In this document: in pieces, positions 1 to 8,285 of the stretch | Layout of the letters: every line of letters starts with the position of its first letter | Numbering within the stretch: position 1 is the first letter of the stretch | NCBI GenBank assembly: GCA_030065075.1 | Contig: JASJDQ010000007.1 | Coordinates: 1 to 36,971, forward strand | Length of the DNA stretch: 36,971 nucleotides | Origin: Paracoccaceae bacterium | Lineage (GTDB): Bacteria > Pseudomonadota > Alphaproteobacteria > Rhodobacterales > Rhodobacteraceae | Reading direction: 5' to 3' | The notes under the pieces: generated by a model | Seen by the model: only the letters and a program-made list of their open reading frames with translations | What the model was told of the DNA's origin: nothing | The model's database searches: none | Program-made: the position numbers and the translations under genes

Positions 1-1
1 C

Positions 2-1729
2 GCCGCCATCGAAGTGAGCGAAGCGCGGTTTCGCGACTTCGCCGAAGCTTCGTCCGATTGGCTTTGGGAAACCGACAGCAAAGGACGGGTGACCTATTTC
101 TCGGGACGGTTCACCGATCTGACGGGCGTGGAGGTTGCCTCGATCATCGGACGCCCCTTGAACGTGCTGATGACCGCATCCGGGACTGAACAACACGGGC
201 GGAACATCGAGCTGGACAGTCAGCGCCCGATCAGAAACCTCTCGTGCGAGTACCAGGACGCGGATGGCAATCTGCGGTTCTGCCGTCTGTCGGGTCGTGC
301 GGTTCAGGACGAAAATGGAAGCTTCCTGGGGTATCGCGGGACAGCGTCTGACATTACCGAGGAAATCGCCGCGGTCGAAAAGGTCAAGCATCTGGGGCTT
401 CATGACTCGCTGACCGGCCTTCCCAACCGCGTCATGTTTTCCGAGCGCCTGAAACAGGCGCTGGCTTCGCGCGTTTTGAATTCCTGTGTGGTGACAGTGC
501 TTTACCTCGACCTCGATCGCTTCAAGGAAATAAACGACACACTGGGACATGCGGTCGGCGATGCCTTGTTGATCGAAGTGGCCGAACGGCTTCGCGACCG
601 CATGGGCGTCAACGATACCGTCGCGCGCCTGGGCGGCGACGAATTCGCCATCGTTCAGATCGCGCGATCACAACCAGAAGACGCGAGGCGGTTGTGCGAA
701 GGGATCATCGCGGCGCTGTCGGAACCGATTACCGTTGACGGTCAGGAACTGCAGACCGGCGCAAGCATCGGCGTCGCCATCGCTGATGCGCAGGAAACAA
801 GCGACGTCAATCTGCTACGGAATGCCGACATCGCCATGTACCGAGCGAAAAACGACGGTCGCAACTTGTACCGGTTCCACGACATCGAGATGAACATCGA
901 ACTGCAGCAACGCCACGAGACCGAGGCCGCGCTGCGGCAGGCGATCGACAAGAACGAGCTGGAGGTTCACTATCAGCCGCTGTTCGACGCGCGATCACGG
1001 GACATCATCGGTCTGGAAGCGCTTCTGCGCTGGAGACGGGACGGCAACGAGCTGATCCCGCCAAATGCGTTTATCCCGATGGCCGAAGAAACCGGGTTGA
1101 TCGTCCCCATCGGGGAATGGGTGCTCAGGCGGGCTTGCGAAGATGCCTCTGCCTGGCCGAACCTGTTTGTGGCCGTTAATTTGTCGCCACTCCAATTCCT
1201 GCATGATGGTTTGGCGCGAACCGTTGCCGAGACCCTGCGCACGACCGGCCTGCCCCCACATCTGCTTGAACTCGAAATCACCGAGAGCGTGTTCCTTGAA
1301 AAAACAGATGCCGCGATGTTCCAACTGGACGCGCTGAAAGAACTGGGCGTCCGGCTGGTCATGGATGATTTCGGCACCGGCTATTCGTCGCTGAGTTATC
1401 TGCAGCGCTTTCCTTTCGACAAATTGAAGCTGGACCGGAGTTTCGTCTCGGCCATCGAGCACGACCAGAACTCGGCCGAAATTGCGCGCACCGTCCTGCG
1501 GCTTGGGCACGTGCTGGGGATGTCGACCACGGCGGAGGGTGTCGAAACCGAAGCTCAGATCGCGGCGCTCCGAAAAGAGGGCTGCGACCAGCTTCAGGGC
1601 TTCTATTTCAGCAAGGCTGTCCCGAAAGAAGACCTGGCGGAATACCTGAAACCGAAGCCCGCGCCCCGCGCGCGAAAGAAGCGGCGTGCGGCCGGGACCA
1701 GATCAAAGCGGCCAAATCAACGGAATTAA
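2..1729 (+). CDS. PAS-GGDEF-EAL cyclic-di-GMP signalling protein (5' truncated by window edge)
   Basis: Likely a bifunctional or switchable diguanylate cyclase/phosphodiesterase that makes or degrades c-di-GMP in the cytoplasm. Numbering from the GTG at 14, a PAS/PAC domain spans residues 1-120, GGDEF about 125-290 with an intact GGDEF motif at 207-211, and EAL about 310-550 with E-A-L at 335-337. The EAL half keeps the D-D-F-G-T-G-Y loop, the K-L-K-L-D lysine and A-E-G-V-E-T, so phosphodiesterase activity is plausible. The C terminus is a basic tail rich in Arg/Lys/Pro. The frame stays open to the window edge (Ala-Ala-Ile-Glu precede the GTG), and the sequence there looks like the linker of a longer sensor, so the true start and any N-terminal sensory part probably lie outside. 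The 3' end overlaps the convergent permease gene by 27 bp. Confidence 0.9.
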   Translation, partial: AAIEVSEARFRDFAEASSDWLWETDSKGRVTYFSGRFTDLTGVEVASIIGRPLNVLMTASGTEQHGRNIELDSQRPIRNLSCEYQDADGNLRFCRLSGRAVQDENGSFLGYRGTASDITEEIAAVEKVKHLGLHDSLTGLPNRVMFSERLKQALASRVLNSCVVTVLYLDLDRFKEINDTLGHAVGDALLIEVAERLRDRMGVNDTVARLGGDEFAIVQIARSQPEDARRLCEGIIAALSEPITVDGQELQTGASIGVAIADAQETSDVNLLRNADIAMYRAKNDGRNLYRFHDIEMNIELQQRHETEAALRQAIDKNELEVHYQPLFDARSRDIIGLEALLRWRRDGNELIPPNAFIPMAEETGLIVPIGEWVLRRACEDASAWPNLFVAVNLSPLQFLHDGLARTVAETLRTTGLPPHLLELEITESVFLEKTDAAMFQLDALKELGVRLVMDDFGTGYSSLSYLQRFPFDKLKLDRSFVSAIEHDQNSAEIARTVLRLGHVLGMSTTAEGVETEAQIAALRKEGCDQLQGFYFSKAVPKEDLAEYLKPKPAPRARKKRRAAGTRSKRPNQRN

Positions 1730-3484
1730 GGTCGCCGCGATCAACCCCATGGTCAGGTTCAGCGGCAGGCCAACGCGCAGAAAATCGGTGAACCGGTAGC
1801 CGCCGGGGCCATAGACCAGCATGTTCGTCTGATATCCGATCGGTGTCGAAAAGGCCGCCGAGGCCGCAACCATGACGGCAATCACGAGGGGCCGCGGATC
1901 AACGCCCAGGGATGCCGCAAGTCCGATGGCAATGGGCGTGACAACGACCGCAACGGCGTTGTTCGATACAAGCTCGGTCAGGATGGACGTCAGCAAATAG
2001 ACCGCCCAAACCATGGCCCAGGGCGGCAACCCGGCAAGATATGGCGCGACTGCTTCAACGATCAGCACGACCGCGCCGGTGGCCTGCAGCGCCGCACCGA
2101 TGGCCAGCATGGAGAAGATCAGCGCCAAAAGACGCCCGTCGATCACCGAAAACGCCTCGTCCGCGTCAATGCAACGGCTGAGGAAGAGGACTGCAACCGC
2201 AATGATGGACAGCGCCAGGATCGGCGCAACGCCAAAGGCCGCCAGAACGACGATGCCCGCCAGGGCCAGAATGGCGACAGGCGCATGGCGGCGGCGATAG
2301 GCGCGCTCGGTGGGCTGGGCCACATTCACGAGGCCTGCATCCGCCGCGAGCCGCGCGATGTCCTCGGCCGCGCCTTCCAGAAGCAGCGTGTCGCCCACAC
2401 GCACCACCAGATCATCCAGCTTGCGACCGATGTTCTGGTTCTTTCGATGCACCGCCAGCGTATAGACACCGTACCGACGTCTCAGCCGCAGACTGCCAAG
2501 CGACCGCCCGACGATGGTCGCGCCGGGCGTGATGAGCACTTCGACCGTCGTCGTTTCGACCGAGGAAAGCTTGTCGACAAGCCGGACGTCGGGGCTTTCT
2601 TGCAGGCCCAGAAGCTCTTCCATTTGTGTTCGAAGGACGACCCTGTCACCGGGTTGAAGAGTGACCTCTCCCAACGCTCGCCGAAGCGACCGATCGCCCC
2701 TGAGCACGTCGACCAACCGCACACCGTCCCGCTTGAAAAGATCGACCTCGGTGACCTTTTGCCCGACAAGTGCGCTGTCCTCGGGAAGCGCCGCTTCGGT
2801 GAAAAACTTGCGCTTTGTCCCATCGGACAGGAGGCTCGCCATGCTGTCACGCTCCGGCAGAAGGCGGACGGCGACGAACCGAAGGTAGATCGCGCCCCAC
2901 AAGACCAACACGATGGCCAAGGGCGTAACCTCGAAGATCGAAAACGGCTTGAGCCCTTCGGCACGCGCCACCCCATCGACCAGAAGGTTGGTCGAGGTGC
3001 CGATCAAGGTCAGCGTTCCGCCGACGATCGCCGCGTAGGACAACGGGATCAGCAGTTTGCTGGGGGCCACGCCCAGTTTCTTGGCCAGTTGCACAAAGAC
3101 CGGGATCATCACCAGGACCACAGGCGTGTTGTTGACGAAGGCCGAGGCCAGGACCACCAGACCCATCAGGGCCCCGATGGCGACGGCGGGGTTCGTATCC
3201 GCCTTTGCCTCGGCCATGCCGGTGAACCACGCGAGCGCGCCCGTGCGCACAAGCGCCCCCATCACAATGAACATTGCCAGGATGGTCCAGGGGGCCGGGT
3301 TCGACAGAACCTCGATGGCGTCGGCGTAAGGCAGGATGCCCAGCCCCAGAAGCACGGCGACGCCTGCGATGGCTGTCACTTCGGGCGGGTAAAGCTCGCT
3401 CAGAAAGAGGGCAAACATGCCCGCGACGACCAGAAGCGCGAGGATCGCCTGCGTGTTTTGGGACAGGGAAAGAAGATCAGCCAT
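1703..3484 (-). CDS. SLC13-family permease with two RCK_C (TrkA-C) domains
   Basis: Inner-membrane ion-coupled transporter of the divalent anion:Na+ symporter type; substrate unknown (sulfate, carboxylates and others occur in the family). The 593-residue protein has hydrophobic halves at about 10-205 and 400-593, separated by two cytoplasmic RCK_C-like domains at about 230-295 and 312-388. The paired signature elements are visible: F-V-N-N-T-P and G-T-S-T-N-L in the first half, V-S-N-N-A and G-Y-Q-T-N-M-L in the second. The length fits the RCK-containing subfamily. It is the last of four minus-strand genes (mgtE, ygfA, ymdB, this one), starting 50 bp after ymdB, so co-transcription is possible. 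The ribosome site before the ATG is weak. Function beyond transporter class is inference. Confidence 0.9.
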   Translation of the reverse strand: MADLLSLSQNTQAILALLVVAGMFALFLSELYPPEVTAIAGVAVLLGLGILPYADAIEVLSNPAPWTILAMFIVMGALVRTGALAWFTGMAEAKADTNPAVAIGALMGLVVLASAFVNNTPVVLVMIPVFVQLAKKLGVAPSKLLIPLSYAAIVGGTLTLIGTSTNLLVDGVARAEGLKPFSIFEVTPLAIVLVLWGAIYLRFVAVRLLPERDSMASLLSDGTKRKFFTEAALPEDSALVGQKVTEVDLFKRDGVRLVDVLRGDRSLRRALGEVTLQPGDRVVLRTQMEELLGLQESPDVRLVDKLSSVETTTVEVLITPGATIVGRSLGSLRLRRRYGVYTLAVHRKNQNIGRKLDDLVVRVGDTLLLEGAAEDIARLAADAGLVNVAQPTERAYRRRHAPVAILALAGIVVLAAFGVAPILALSIIAVAVLFLSRCIDADEAFSVIDGRLLALIFSMLAIGAALQATGAVVLIVEAVAPYLAGLPPWAMVWAVYLLTSILTELVSNNAVAVVVTPIAIGLAASLGVDPRPLVIAVMVAASAAFSTPIGYQTNMLVYGPGGYRFTDFLRVGLPLNLTMGLIAATLIPLIWPL

Positions 3485-3534
3485 TCTACCCGAGTCTTGC
3501 CGGATTTCGCGGGCGCTTCAAGCGTCGCAACGGT

Positions 3535-4344
3535 TTAGCCCGTCTGCGGCACCTGCCCGCCATCGCGCACAGGCGTGATACTTTTGGCGAGTCCGGTGCG
3601 ATCATCCGTTTCGACAAGAGCGCCACAGAGGCTTGCTTCGCCCATGGCCGGTTGGAAACGGCCCCTGCCCATGCCGGTGACGAAGCGTCGAAGCGGTTCG
3701 TCCTTGTCCATTCCGATGACCGAGTTGTAGTCGCCGCACATGCCCGCATCCGTCAGATATGCCGTCCCCTTGGGCAAAAGCATCGCATCCGCCGTGGGTA
3801 CATGGGTGTGGCTGCCGATCACGGCGCTTGCCCGGCCATCGCAGAAGTGCCCCATCGCCATCTTTTCCGACGTCGCTTCGCAGTGGATGTCCAAGAGGCT
3901 CGCCTGCACCAAACCGCCAAGGGGGTGTTGCTTCAAGACGGTTTCGACTGCGGAAAACGGATCGTCGAAGGGCCGCTTCATGAACACTTGACCCAGCACC
4001 TGCGCCACAAGCACCTTGCGCCCGCCCGGCGCGTCATAGACGCGCGCGCCGACGCCCGGTGCGGCTTTGGAAAAGTTCATTGGGCGAAGAATGCGCGGTT
4101 CGCGTTCGATACCGGCCAGCATGTCGCGCTGGTCGAAAGCGTGATCGCCCAGCGTCAGCACATCCGCACCTGCCTCCAGAAGCGCCTTGGCGTGATCGAC
4201 CGAGACACCGATGCCAGAGGTCGCGTTTTCGGCATTGAGAATAACGAAATCGACCTTGAGACGCGCGCGCAAATCCGAGAGGCGACCAGTGATCGCCGCA
4301 CGGCCCGCGCGGCCCACGACGTCACCAAGATACAGAAGTCGCAT
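3535..4344 (-). CDS. ymdB: YmdB/TIGR00282-family metallophosphoesterase
   Basis: Probable cytoplasmic metal-dependent phosphodiesterase; family members hydrolyse 2',3'- or 3',5'-cyclic nucleotides in vitro. At 269 residues it has the usual family length. Metal-binding motifs appear in order: L-Y-L-G-D-V-V-G at the N terminus, N-A-E-N-A near residue 40, G-D-H-A-F-D near 67 (most family members have G-N-H there), D-I-H-C-E-A-T-S-E-K near 150, and G-S-H-T-H-V-P-T-A-D near 180, followed by D-A-G-M-C-G. The ATG begins 63 bp after the ygfA stop on the same strand. Pairing of this gene with 5-formyltetrahydrofolate cyclo-ligase is common in alphaproteobacteria as I recall it, but the functional link is unclear. 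Confidence 0.92.
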   Translation of the reverse strand: MRLLYLGDVVGRAGRAAITGRLSDLRARLKVDFVILNAENATSGIGVSVDHAKALLEAGADVLTLGDHAFDQRDMLAGIEREPRILRPMNFSKAAPGVGARVYDAPGGRKVLVAQVLGQVFMKRPFDDPFSAVETVLKQHPLGGLVQASLLDIHCEATSEKMAMGHFCDGRASAVIGSHTHVPTADAMLLPKGTAYLTDAGMCGDYNSVIGMDKDEPLRRFVTGMGRGRFQPAMGEASLCGALVETDDRTGLAKSITPVRDGGQVPQTG

Positions 4345-4365
4345 GTCGGTCAGCTAGCCCCCTGC

Positions 4366-4388
4366 CCGCGCCAAGGCAAGGGGCGCGG
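4366..4388 (-). other. GC-rich stem-loop between ygfA and ymdB
   Basis: CCGCGCC at 4366-4372 pairs perfectly with GGCGCGG at 4382-4388 around a 9-base loop. It lies in the 63-bp gap between the ygfA stop and the ymdB start. No T-run follows on the minus strand, so it is not a canonical intrinsic terminator. It might be an mRNA processing or stability element. Confidence 0.35.
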
Positions 4389-4407
4389 CCAAAATATATT
4401 GGTTCTG

Positions 4408-4956
4408 CTATCTGTCGAACCGATGCACAGACGCCTCGGTGACGATGGCATCGAGTGGCTGGTCAGTCGGCTCGGTCGGCAGGGCATGGTCGGATCTCTG
4501 CGCCTCGAACGCGAAACCAATGGCCGTGACCGGTCCCTCCCCCCTCAGATGAGCCAGCGTGCGGTCATAATGCCCGGCACCGTAACCAAGACGATGACCG
4601 GCGGCATCAAAAGCGAGCATGGGCACAACCAGCGTCTTCGGCACGACCGGGGTTTCATCGACCGGCACGGGCACGCCGAACCCATCCGCTTCCATCTTGG
4701 CGCCCAGCGTCCATCGGCGAAAGGTCAACACCGCGTGCCCGTGTGTCAGCGGCAGGCAGACGGTGGTATGCTGGCTCAGCGCCTCCATCACCGGGCGCGG
4801 GTCGATCTCGGTCCGGATGGGCCAGTAGAAAGACACGGGGCCCGGCATGTCTGCCAAAGCTTCGCTCAAGCGGCGCTGCGCGCGCGTCTGGTCCACCGTT
4901 TCAAAGGCTTCTGCCCGGCGGGCAGCCATGTCCTTGCGCAGGGTTTTCTTGTCCAT
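4408..4956 (-). CDS. ygfA: 5-formyltetrahydrofolate cyclo-ligase
   Basis: Converts 5-formyl-THF to 5,10-methenyl-THF with ATP, returning this storage folate to one-carbon metabolism in the cytosol. The protein is 182 residues, normal for the family, and carries the diagnostic nucleotide/folate-binding loop L-G-Y-G-A-G-H-Y-D-R near residues 123-132 plus the basic N-terminal helix K-K-T-L-R-K that starts most members. The same frame is open far upstream, but the ATG at 4956 is chosen because its A is also the last base of the mgtE TGA (a TGATG junction), a typical coupled start, and because homology begins there. Upstream codons are an out-of-frame reading of mgtE. Confidence 0.93.
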   Translation of the reverse strand: MDKKTLRKDMAARRAEAFETVDQTRAQRRLSEALADMPGPVSFYWPIRTEIDPRPVMEALSQHTTVCLPLTHGHAVLTFRRWTLGAKMEADGFGVPVPVDETPVVPKTLVVPMLAFDAAGHRLGYGAGHYDRTLAHLRGEGPVTAIGFAFEAQRSDHALPTEPTDQPLDAIVTEASVHRFDR

Positions 4957-6341
4957 CAAAGCAGCACCACCGAGGCGAGACCGAGGAAGGCGAAGAAGCC
5001 GACCACATCCGTGACAGTGGTGACGAATGTGCCCGACGCCAGCGCCGGGTCGATGCCAGCCTTGTCGAGCGCCAAGGGGACCAGCACGCCGGAAAGCCCC
5101 GCCACCAGCAGGTTGACCACCATTGCGACCGCGATCACCACCCCGATCATGGGCGCGCCGAACCAGATCAGCCCGACGATGCCCATGATGACGGCAAACA
5201 CGAGGCCATTGAGAAGCCCCGCAACGCCTTCGCGCCGGATAACGCGGAGCGCGTTGGAGCCGGTGAGGTCGCGCGTTGCGAGCGCGCGCACGGCGACGGT
5301 CATCGACTGTGTTGCGGCATTCCCGCCCATCGAGGCCACGATGGGCATCAGCACGGCCAGCGCCACGACGGCGGAGATTACGTCTTCGAAAAGTGCAATC
5401 ACGATCGAGGCCAGAATGGCCGTGGCAAGGTTGACGGCGAGCCAGGGGAAGCGGCGTTTGACGATCTCGAGCGTCGAGTTCGAAAGGCTCTCGGCGCCGA
5501 CACCGGCCAGACGAAAGACATCTTCCTCGTGCTCTTCGTCCAGAACGGCCATCGCGTCGTCGATGGTAATGACACCGGCCAGCCGCCCATCGGCATCGAC
5601 AACGGGGGCCGAGATCAGGTGGTATTGGTTGAACGCATAGGCGACGTCGCCCTCGTCTTCGTCCACGGAAAACGTCCGAAAACTGTCTTCGGCAATATCC
5701 GCAAGAAACGTTTCCCGTGACGAGGACATGAGGCGGCCAAGCGTCACATACCCCGTAGGTTGGTGGCGCGGATCGACGAGGATCACATGGTAGAACTGTT
5801 CGGGCAGTGCTTTCTGCGCGCGCAGATGGTCGATGGCATCGCCGACCTGCCAATGCGCGGGCGCGGCCACGACCTCGCGTTGCATCAGGCGACCGGCGGA
5901 GAACTCCGGGTACGCCAGAGCCTGTTCGACGGCGACGCGGTCGCCGCGATCCAGCACGTCGAGAAGCGCTTCCTGTTGCGGCTCGTCGAGGTCTTCGAGA
6001 ATGTCGACGACGTCGTCCGACTCCAGTTCGCGCACCGCTTCGGCAAGTTGCTCTTTCGGCAGGAAATCGATGATGCTTTCGCGCAGGTCCTCGTCGATTT
6101 CCGACAACACCCCGCCGTCAATCAGATCGCCGGCGAGGCCCAGAAGCTCAAGCCGCTCGCCGTCGTCCAGTTGTTCGAAAAGGTCAGCGATGTCAGCGGG
6201 ATGCAACGGATCAAACAACTCGCGCAGGCGGTCATCGTCACCGGTCGCAATCGCCAGCCGCACGCTCGCGACCAGTTCGCGGTCCAGCGCGTAATCGACT
6301 TCCAGCCCTTCGTCCTGGTTGGCTTCGGCTTGCTCGCTCAT
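4956..6341 (-). CDS. mgtE: Magnesium transporter MgtE
   Basis: Homodimeric inner-membrane Mg2+ channel gated by intracellular Mg2+. The 461 residues show the family order: acidic N-domain of helical repeats (about 20-130), two CBS domains (about 140-270, including G-V-I-T-I-D-D-A), a connecting plug helix, and five membrane segments from about 295. The pore signature M-G-G-N-A-A-T-Q-S is intact. The frame has another ATG 21 codons upstream, but the ATG at 6341 has a perfect AAGGAGG five bases before it and starts the conserved protein, so I use it. The stop overlaps the ygfA start by one base. The start lies only 49 bp from the divergent guaD start, so both promoters must sit in or very near that gap. 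Confidence 0.95.
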   Translation of the reverse strand: MSEQAEANQDEGLEVDYALDRELVASVRLAIATGDDDRLRELFDPLHPADIADLFEQLDDGERLELLGLAGDLIDGGVLSEIDEDLRESIIDFLPKEQLAEAVRELESDDVVDILEDLDEPQQEALLDVLDRGDRVAVEQALAYPEFSAGRLMQREVVAAPAHWQVGDAIDHLRAQKALPEQFYHVILVDPRHQPTGYVTLGRLMSSSRETFLADIAEDSFRTFSVDEDEGDVAYAFNQYHLISAPVVDADGRLAGVITIDDAMAVLDEEHEEDVFRLAGVGAESLSNSTLEIVKRRFPWLAVNLATAILASIVIALFEDVISAVVALAVLMPIVASMGGNAATQSMTVAVRALATRDLTGSNALRVIRREGVAGLLNGLVFAVIMGIVGLIWFGAPMIGVVIAVAMVVNLLVAGLSGVLVPLALDKAGIDPALASGTFVTTVTDVVGFFAFLGLASVVLL

Positions 6342-6346
6342 CGCTG

Positions 6347-6353
6347 CCTCCTT
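6347..6353 (-). promoter_or_regulatory. Strong ribosome binding site deciding the mgtE start
   Basis: AAGGAGG on the minus strand ends five bases before the ATG at 6341. This perfect Shine-Dalgarno match supports that ATG over the in-frame ATG 63 bases further upstream, which has no comparable site. Confidence 0.85.
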
Positions 6354-6390
6354 GGGGCTGGGCTGCTGCGCTTTGTATCTAGCGCGCCCC

Positions 6391-7701
6391 ATGGACAAGC
6401 TCAACGCGACATGGCTACTTCACCGCATGGATGAAACCGGCGAGATCCTGATTGGCCAGACGCTTGTGCTGGACGGCCCTGACCCCGAAGCGGCGGTTTT
6501 CGACAGCCGGGGCGGCGTGTTTGTTGCGGGGGGATTTGTACGGGACGTCGGGTCGGCGGATGTTCTTCGCGAACGGCACAGAGAGGCGCGGGTCACGGAC
6601 TATGGCGACGGGTTGATCCTGCCCGGTTTCATCGATGCGCATGTGCATTATCCGCAAACGGCGATCATCGCGAGCTGGGGCAAACGGCTGATCGATTGGC
6701 TGAACGACTACACCTTTCCCGAGGAGCTGCGGTTTGGCGACGCCGCCTATGCGGCCGAGATCGCCGCGCGGTTTTTCGATCTTTCGCTGGGCGCAGGGAC
6801 GACGACGGTGGCGAGTTATTGCACGTCCCATCCTGAAAGCGTGGAGGCCTTCTTTGCCGAGGCGCGTGCCCGCGGCGTCCGTGCTGTTGCGGGCAAGACC
6901 TGCATGGACCGGAACGCGCCCGATGGGCTTCTGGATACCGCGCAGCGTGCGTACGACGAAAGCAAGGCGCTGATCGAGCGATGGCGTGGGCAAGGTCGGC
7001 TGGGCTACGCGATCACGCCGCGGTTTACGCCGACATCGACGCCTGAGCAATTGGAGGCCCTTGGCGCGCTCTGGAAAGAGCACCCGGATTGCCTGATGCA
7101 AACGCATCTGTCCGAGCAAACCGACGAAGTGGCCTGGGTCGCGGCGCTTTCCCCGGAGGCGCGGGATTATCTGGACACCTACGAGGCCGCCGGGCTTTTG
7201 GGAAAGCGCGCGGTGTTCGGCCACGCGATCCACCTGACCCCGCGCGAACGCGACCGGCTGGCCGAGGTCGGTGCAGCGTTGGCCCACTGCCCGACGTCCA
7301 ATACTTTCATCGGCTCGGGGCTGTTCGACATGGGGCTTGCCGAACGGATGGCGGTGGGTCTGGCGACGGACACAGGTGGCGGGTCATCCTTCTCGATGCT
7401 CCGGACCATGGCCGCGGCTTATGAAATTGCGCAATTGAGAGGCGAGGCTTTGCACCCGGCGCATCTTCTTTGGCGTGCGACGGGAGGATCGGCGGAAGCG
7501 CTTCGGCTGGACGACAAGATCGGGCGGCTCAGGCCAGGGATGGAAGCCGATCTGGTCGTTCTGGATCTGGCCTCGACGCCCGGCATCGCGCAGCGATCGG
7601 CGCGGGCCGAGACGATCTGGGAGGCGGTTTTTCCGACTATCATGATGGGCGACGACCGGGCGATCCGGGACGTGCGCATTGCCGGCCGCTCCGCATGCTG
7701 A
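6391..7701 (+). CDS. guaD: Guanine deaminase
   Basis: Amidohydrolase that deaminates guanine to xanthine, the entry step of guanine catabolism. Diagnostic stretches are P-G-F-I-D-A-H-V-H-Y-P-Q (metal-binding H-x-H plus the guanine-deaminase Gln), the following W-L-N-D-Y-T-F-P-E-E, M-Q-T-H-L-S-E-Q, V-F-G-H-A-I-H-L and A-T-D-T-G-G-G-S-S-F-S-M. These separate it from atrazine or cytosine deaminases. Start choice is uncertain: ATG at 6391 gives 436 residues and ATG at 6427 gives 424; neither has a clear ribosome site, and an ATG-like start further upstream would overlap mgtE. The stop overlaps the next gene by 7 bp, so guaD and the LysE-type exporter are probably one unit. Confidence 0.93.
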   Translation: MDKLNATWLLHRMDETGEILIGQTLVLDGPDPEAAVFDSRGGVFVAGGFVRDVGSADVLRERHREARVTDYGDGLILPGFIDAHVHYPQTAIIASWGKRLIDWLNDYTFPEELRFGDAAYAAEIAARFFDLSLGAGTTTVASYCTSHPESVEAFFAEARARGVRAVAGKTCMDRNAPDGLLDTAQRAYDESKALIERWRGQGRLGYAITPRFTPTSTPEQLEALGALWKEHPDCLMQTHLSEQTDEVAWVAALSPEARDYLDTYEAAGLLGKRAVFGHAIHLTPRERDRLAEVGAALAHCPTSNTFIGSGLFDMGLAERMAVGLATDTGGGSSFSMLRTMAAAYEIAQLRGEALHPAHLLWRATGGSAEALRLDDKIGRLRPGMEADLVVLDLASTPGIAQRSARAETIWEAVFPTIMMGDDRAIRDVRIAGRSAC

Positions 7702-8285
7702 CATTCGCAATCGCTGTTCTGTTTCTGGTGGGCACGCCCGGCCCGGGCGTGCTGTCGTTGGCGGGCGTCGGGGCCGCTTACGGCTATCGCGACGGGCTCA
7801 GGTACATGATCGGCCTGTTTCTGGGGAACAACCTGGTGGCGCTTGCCGTGCTGTCGGGGCTGGCGGCCCTCATGTTGGCCGAACCTGCGCTGCGGAACGT
7901 CCTGGCCGTGGCCTCGGCGGCCTATCTGTTGTTCCTTGCCTACAAGATCGCATTCGCAGGCGCCCGCGTGGCCTTCATCGAACGACCCACGCCGCCCGGG
8001 ATTTGGGGCGGCATCACGCTGCAAGTCATCAATCCCAAGGCCTATGCGGTGAATACCGCGATCTTTTCGAACTTTCCATTCATGGCCGACACCCCGGGAC
8101 TGGAAGCCGCGCTGAAGTTGTTGATCTTCAACGCACTCTGGATCGTTTTGCATCTCTTTTGGCTGTGGCTGGGCGTGACGATCCGGCGGCTGAACTTGCC
8201 CGAACGCCGCCAGCGTGCGATTAATATGGGCATGGCGCTGGCGATGTTGGGTGTGGTCGTTCTGGCGGCTTGGACGGCGTTCTAA
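7695..8285 (+). CDS. LysE/RhtB-family amino-acid or metabolite exporter
   Basis: Predicted inner-membrane efflux protein of 196 residues with about six hydrophobic segments. The N-terminal signature G-T-P-G-P-G near residues 11-16, the Y-G-Y-R-D-G loop and the central N-P-K-A-Y are typical LysE/RhtB features (N-P-K following membrane segment 3). The ATG at 7695 overlaps the guaD stop by 7 bp, indicating translational coupling; codons upstream in the same frame are shadow of guaD. Its substrate cannot be read from sequence. Coupling to guanine deaminase suggests either a nitrogen-rich metabolite or simple genetic linkage. Its stop overlaps the convergent deaminase gene by 4 bp. Confidence 0.9.
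   Translation: MLTFAIAVLFLVGTPGPGVLSLAGVGAAYGYRDGLRYMIGLFLGNNLVALAVLSGLAALMLAEPALRNVLAVASAAYLLFLAYKIAFAGARVAFIERPTPPGIWGGITLQVINPKAYAVNTAIFSNFPFMADTPGLEAALKLLIFNALWIVLHLFWLWLGVTIRRLNLPERRQRAINMGMALAMLGVVVLAAWTAF

Noticed and set aside
2285-3538. A 417-codon plus-strand frame opposite the SLC13 permease
   Set aside because: Its sequence is a GC-driven mirror of the permease gene with no recognisable motif or ribosome site.
3274-5640. A 788-codon open frame on the plus strand across ymdB, ygfA and mgtE
   Set aside because: It is antisense to three well-supported genes, has low-complexity Arg/His/Ala-rich content and shows no domain; high GC produces such open frames.
6342-6390. Mg2+-sensing riboswitch ahead of mgtE
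   Set aside because: Only 49 bp separate mgtE from the divergent guaD start, too short for an M-box, and the ribosome site lies in plain sequence.
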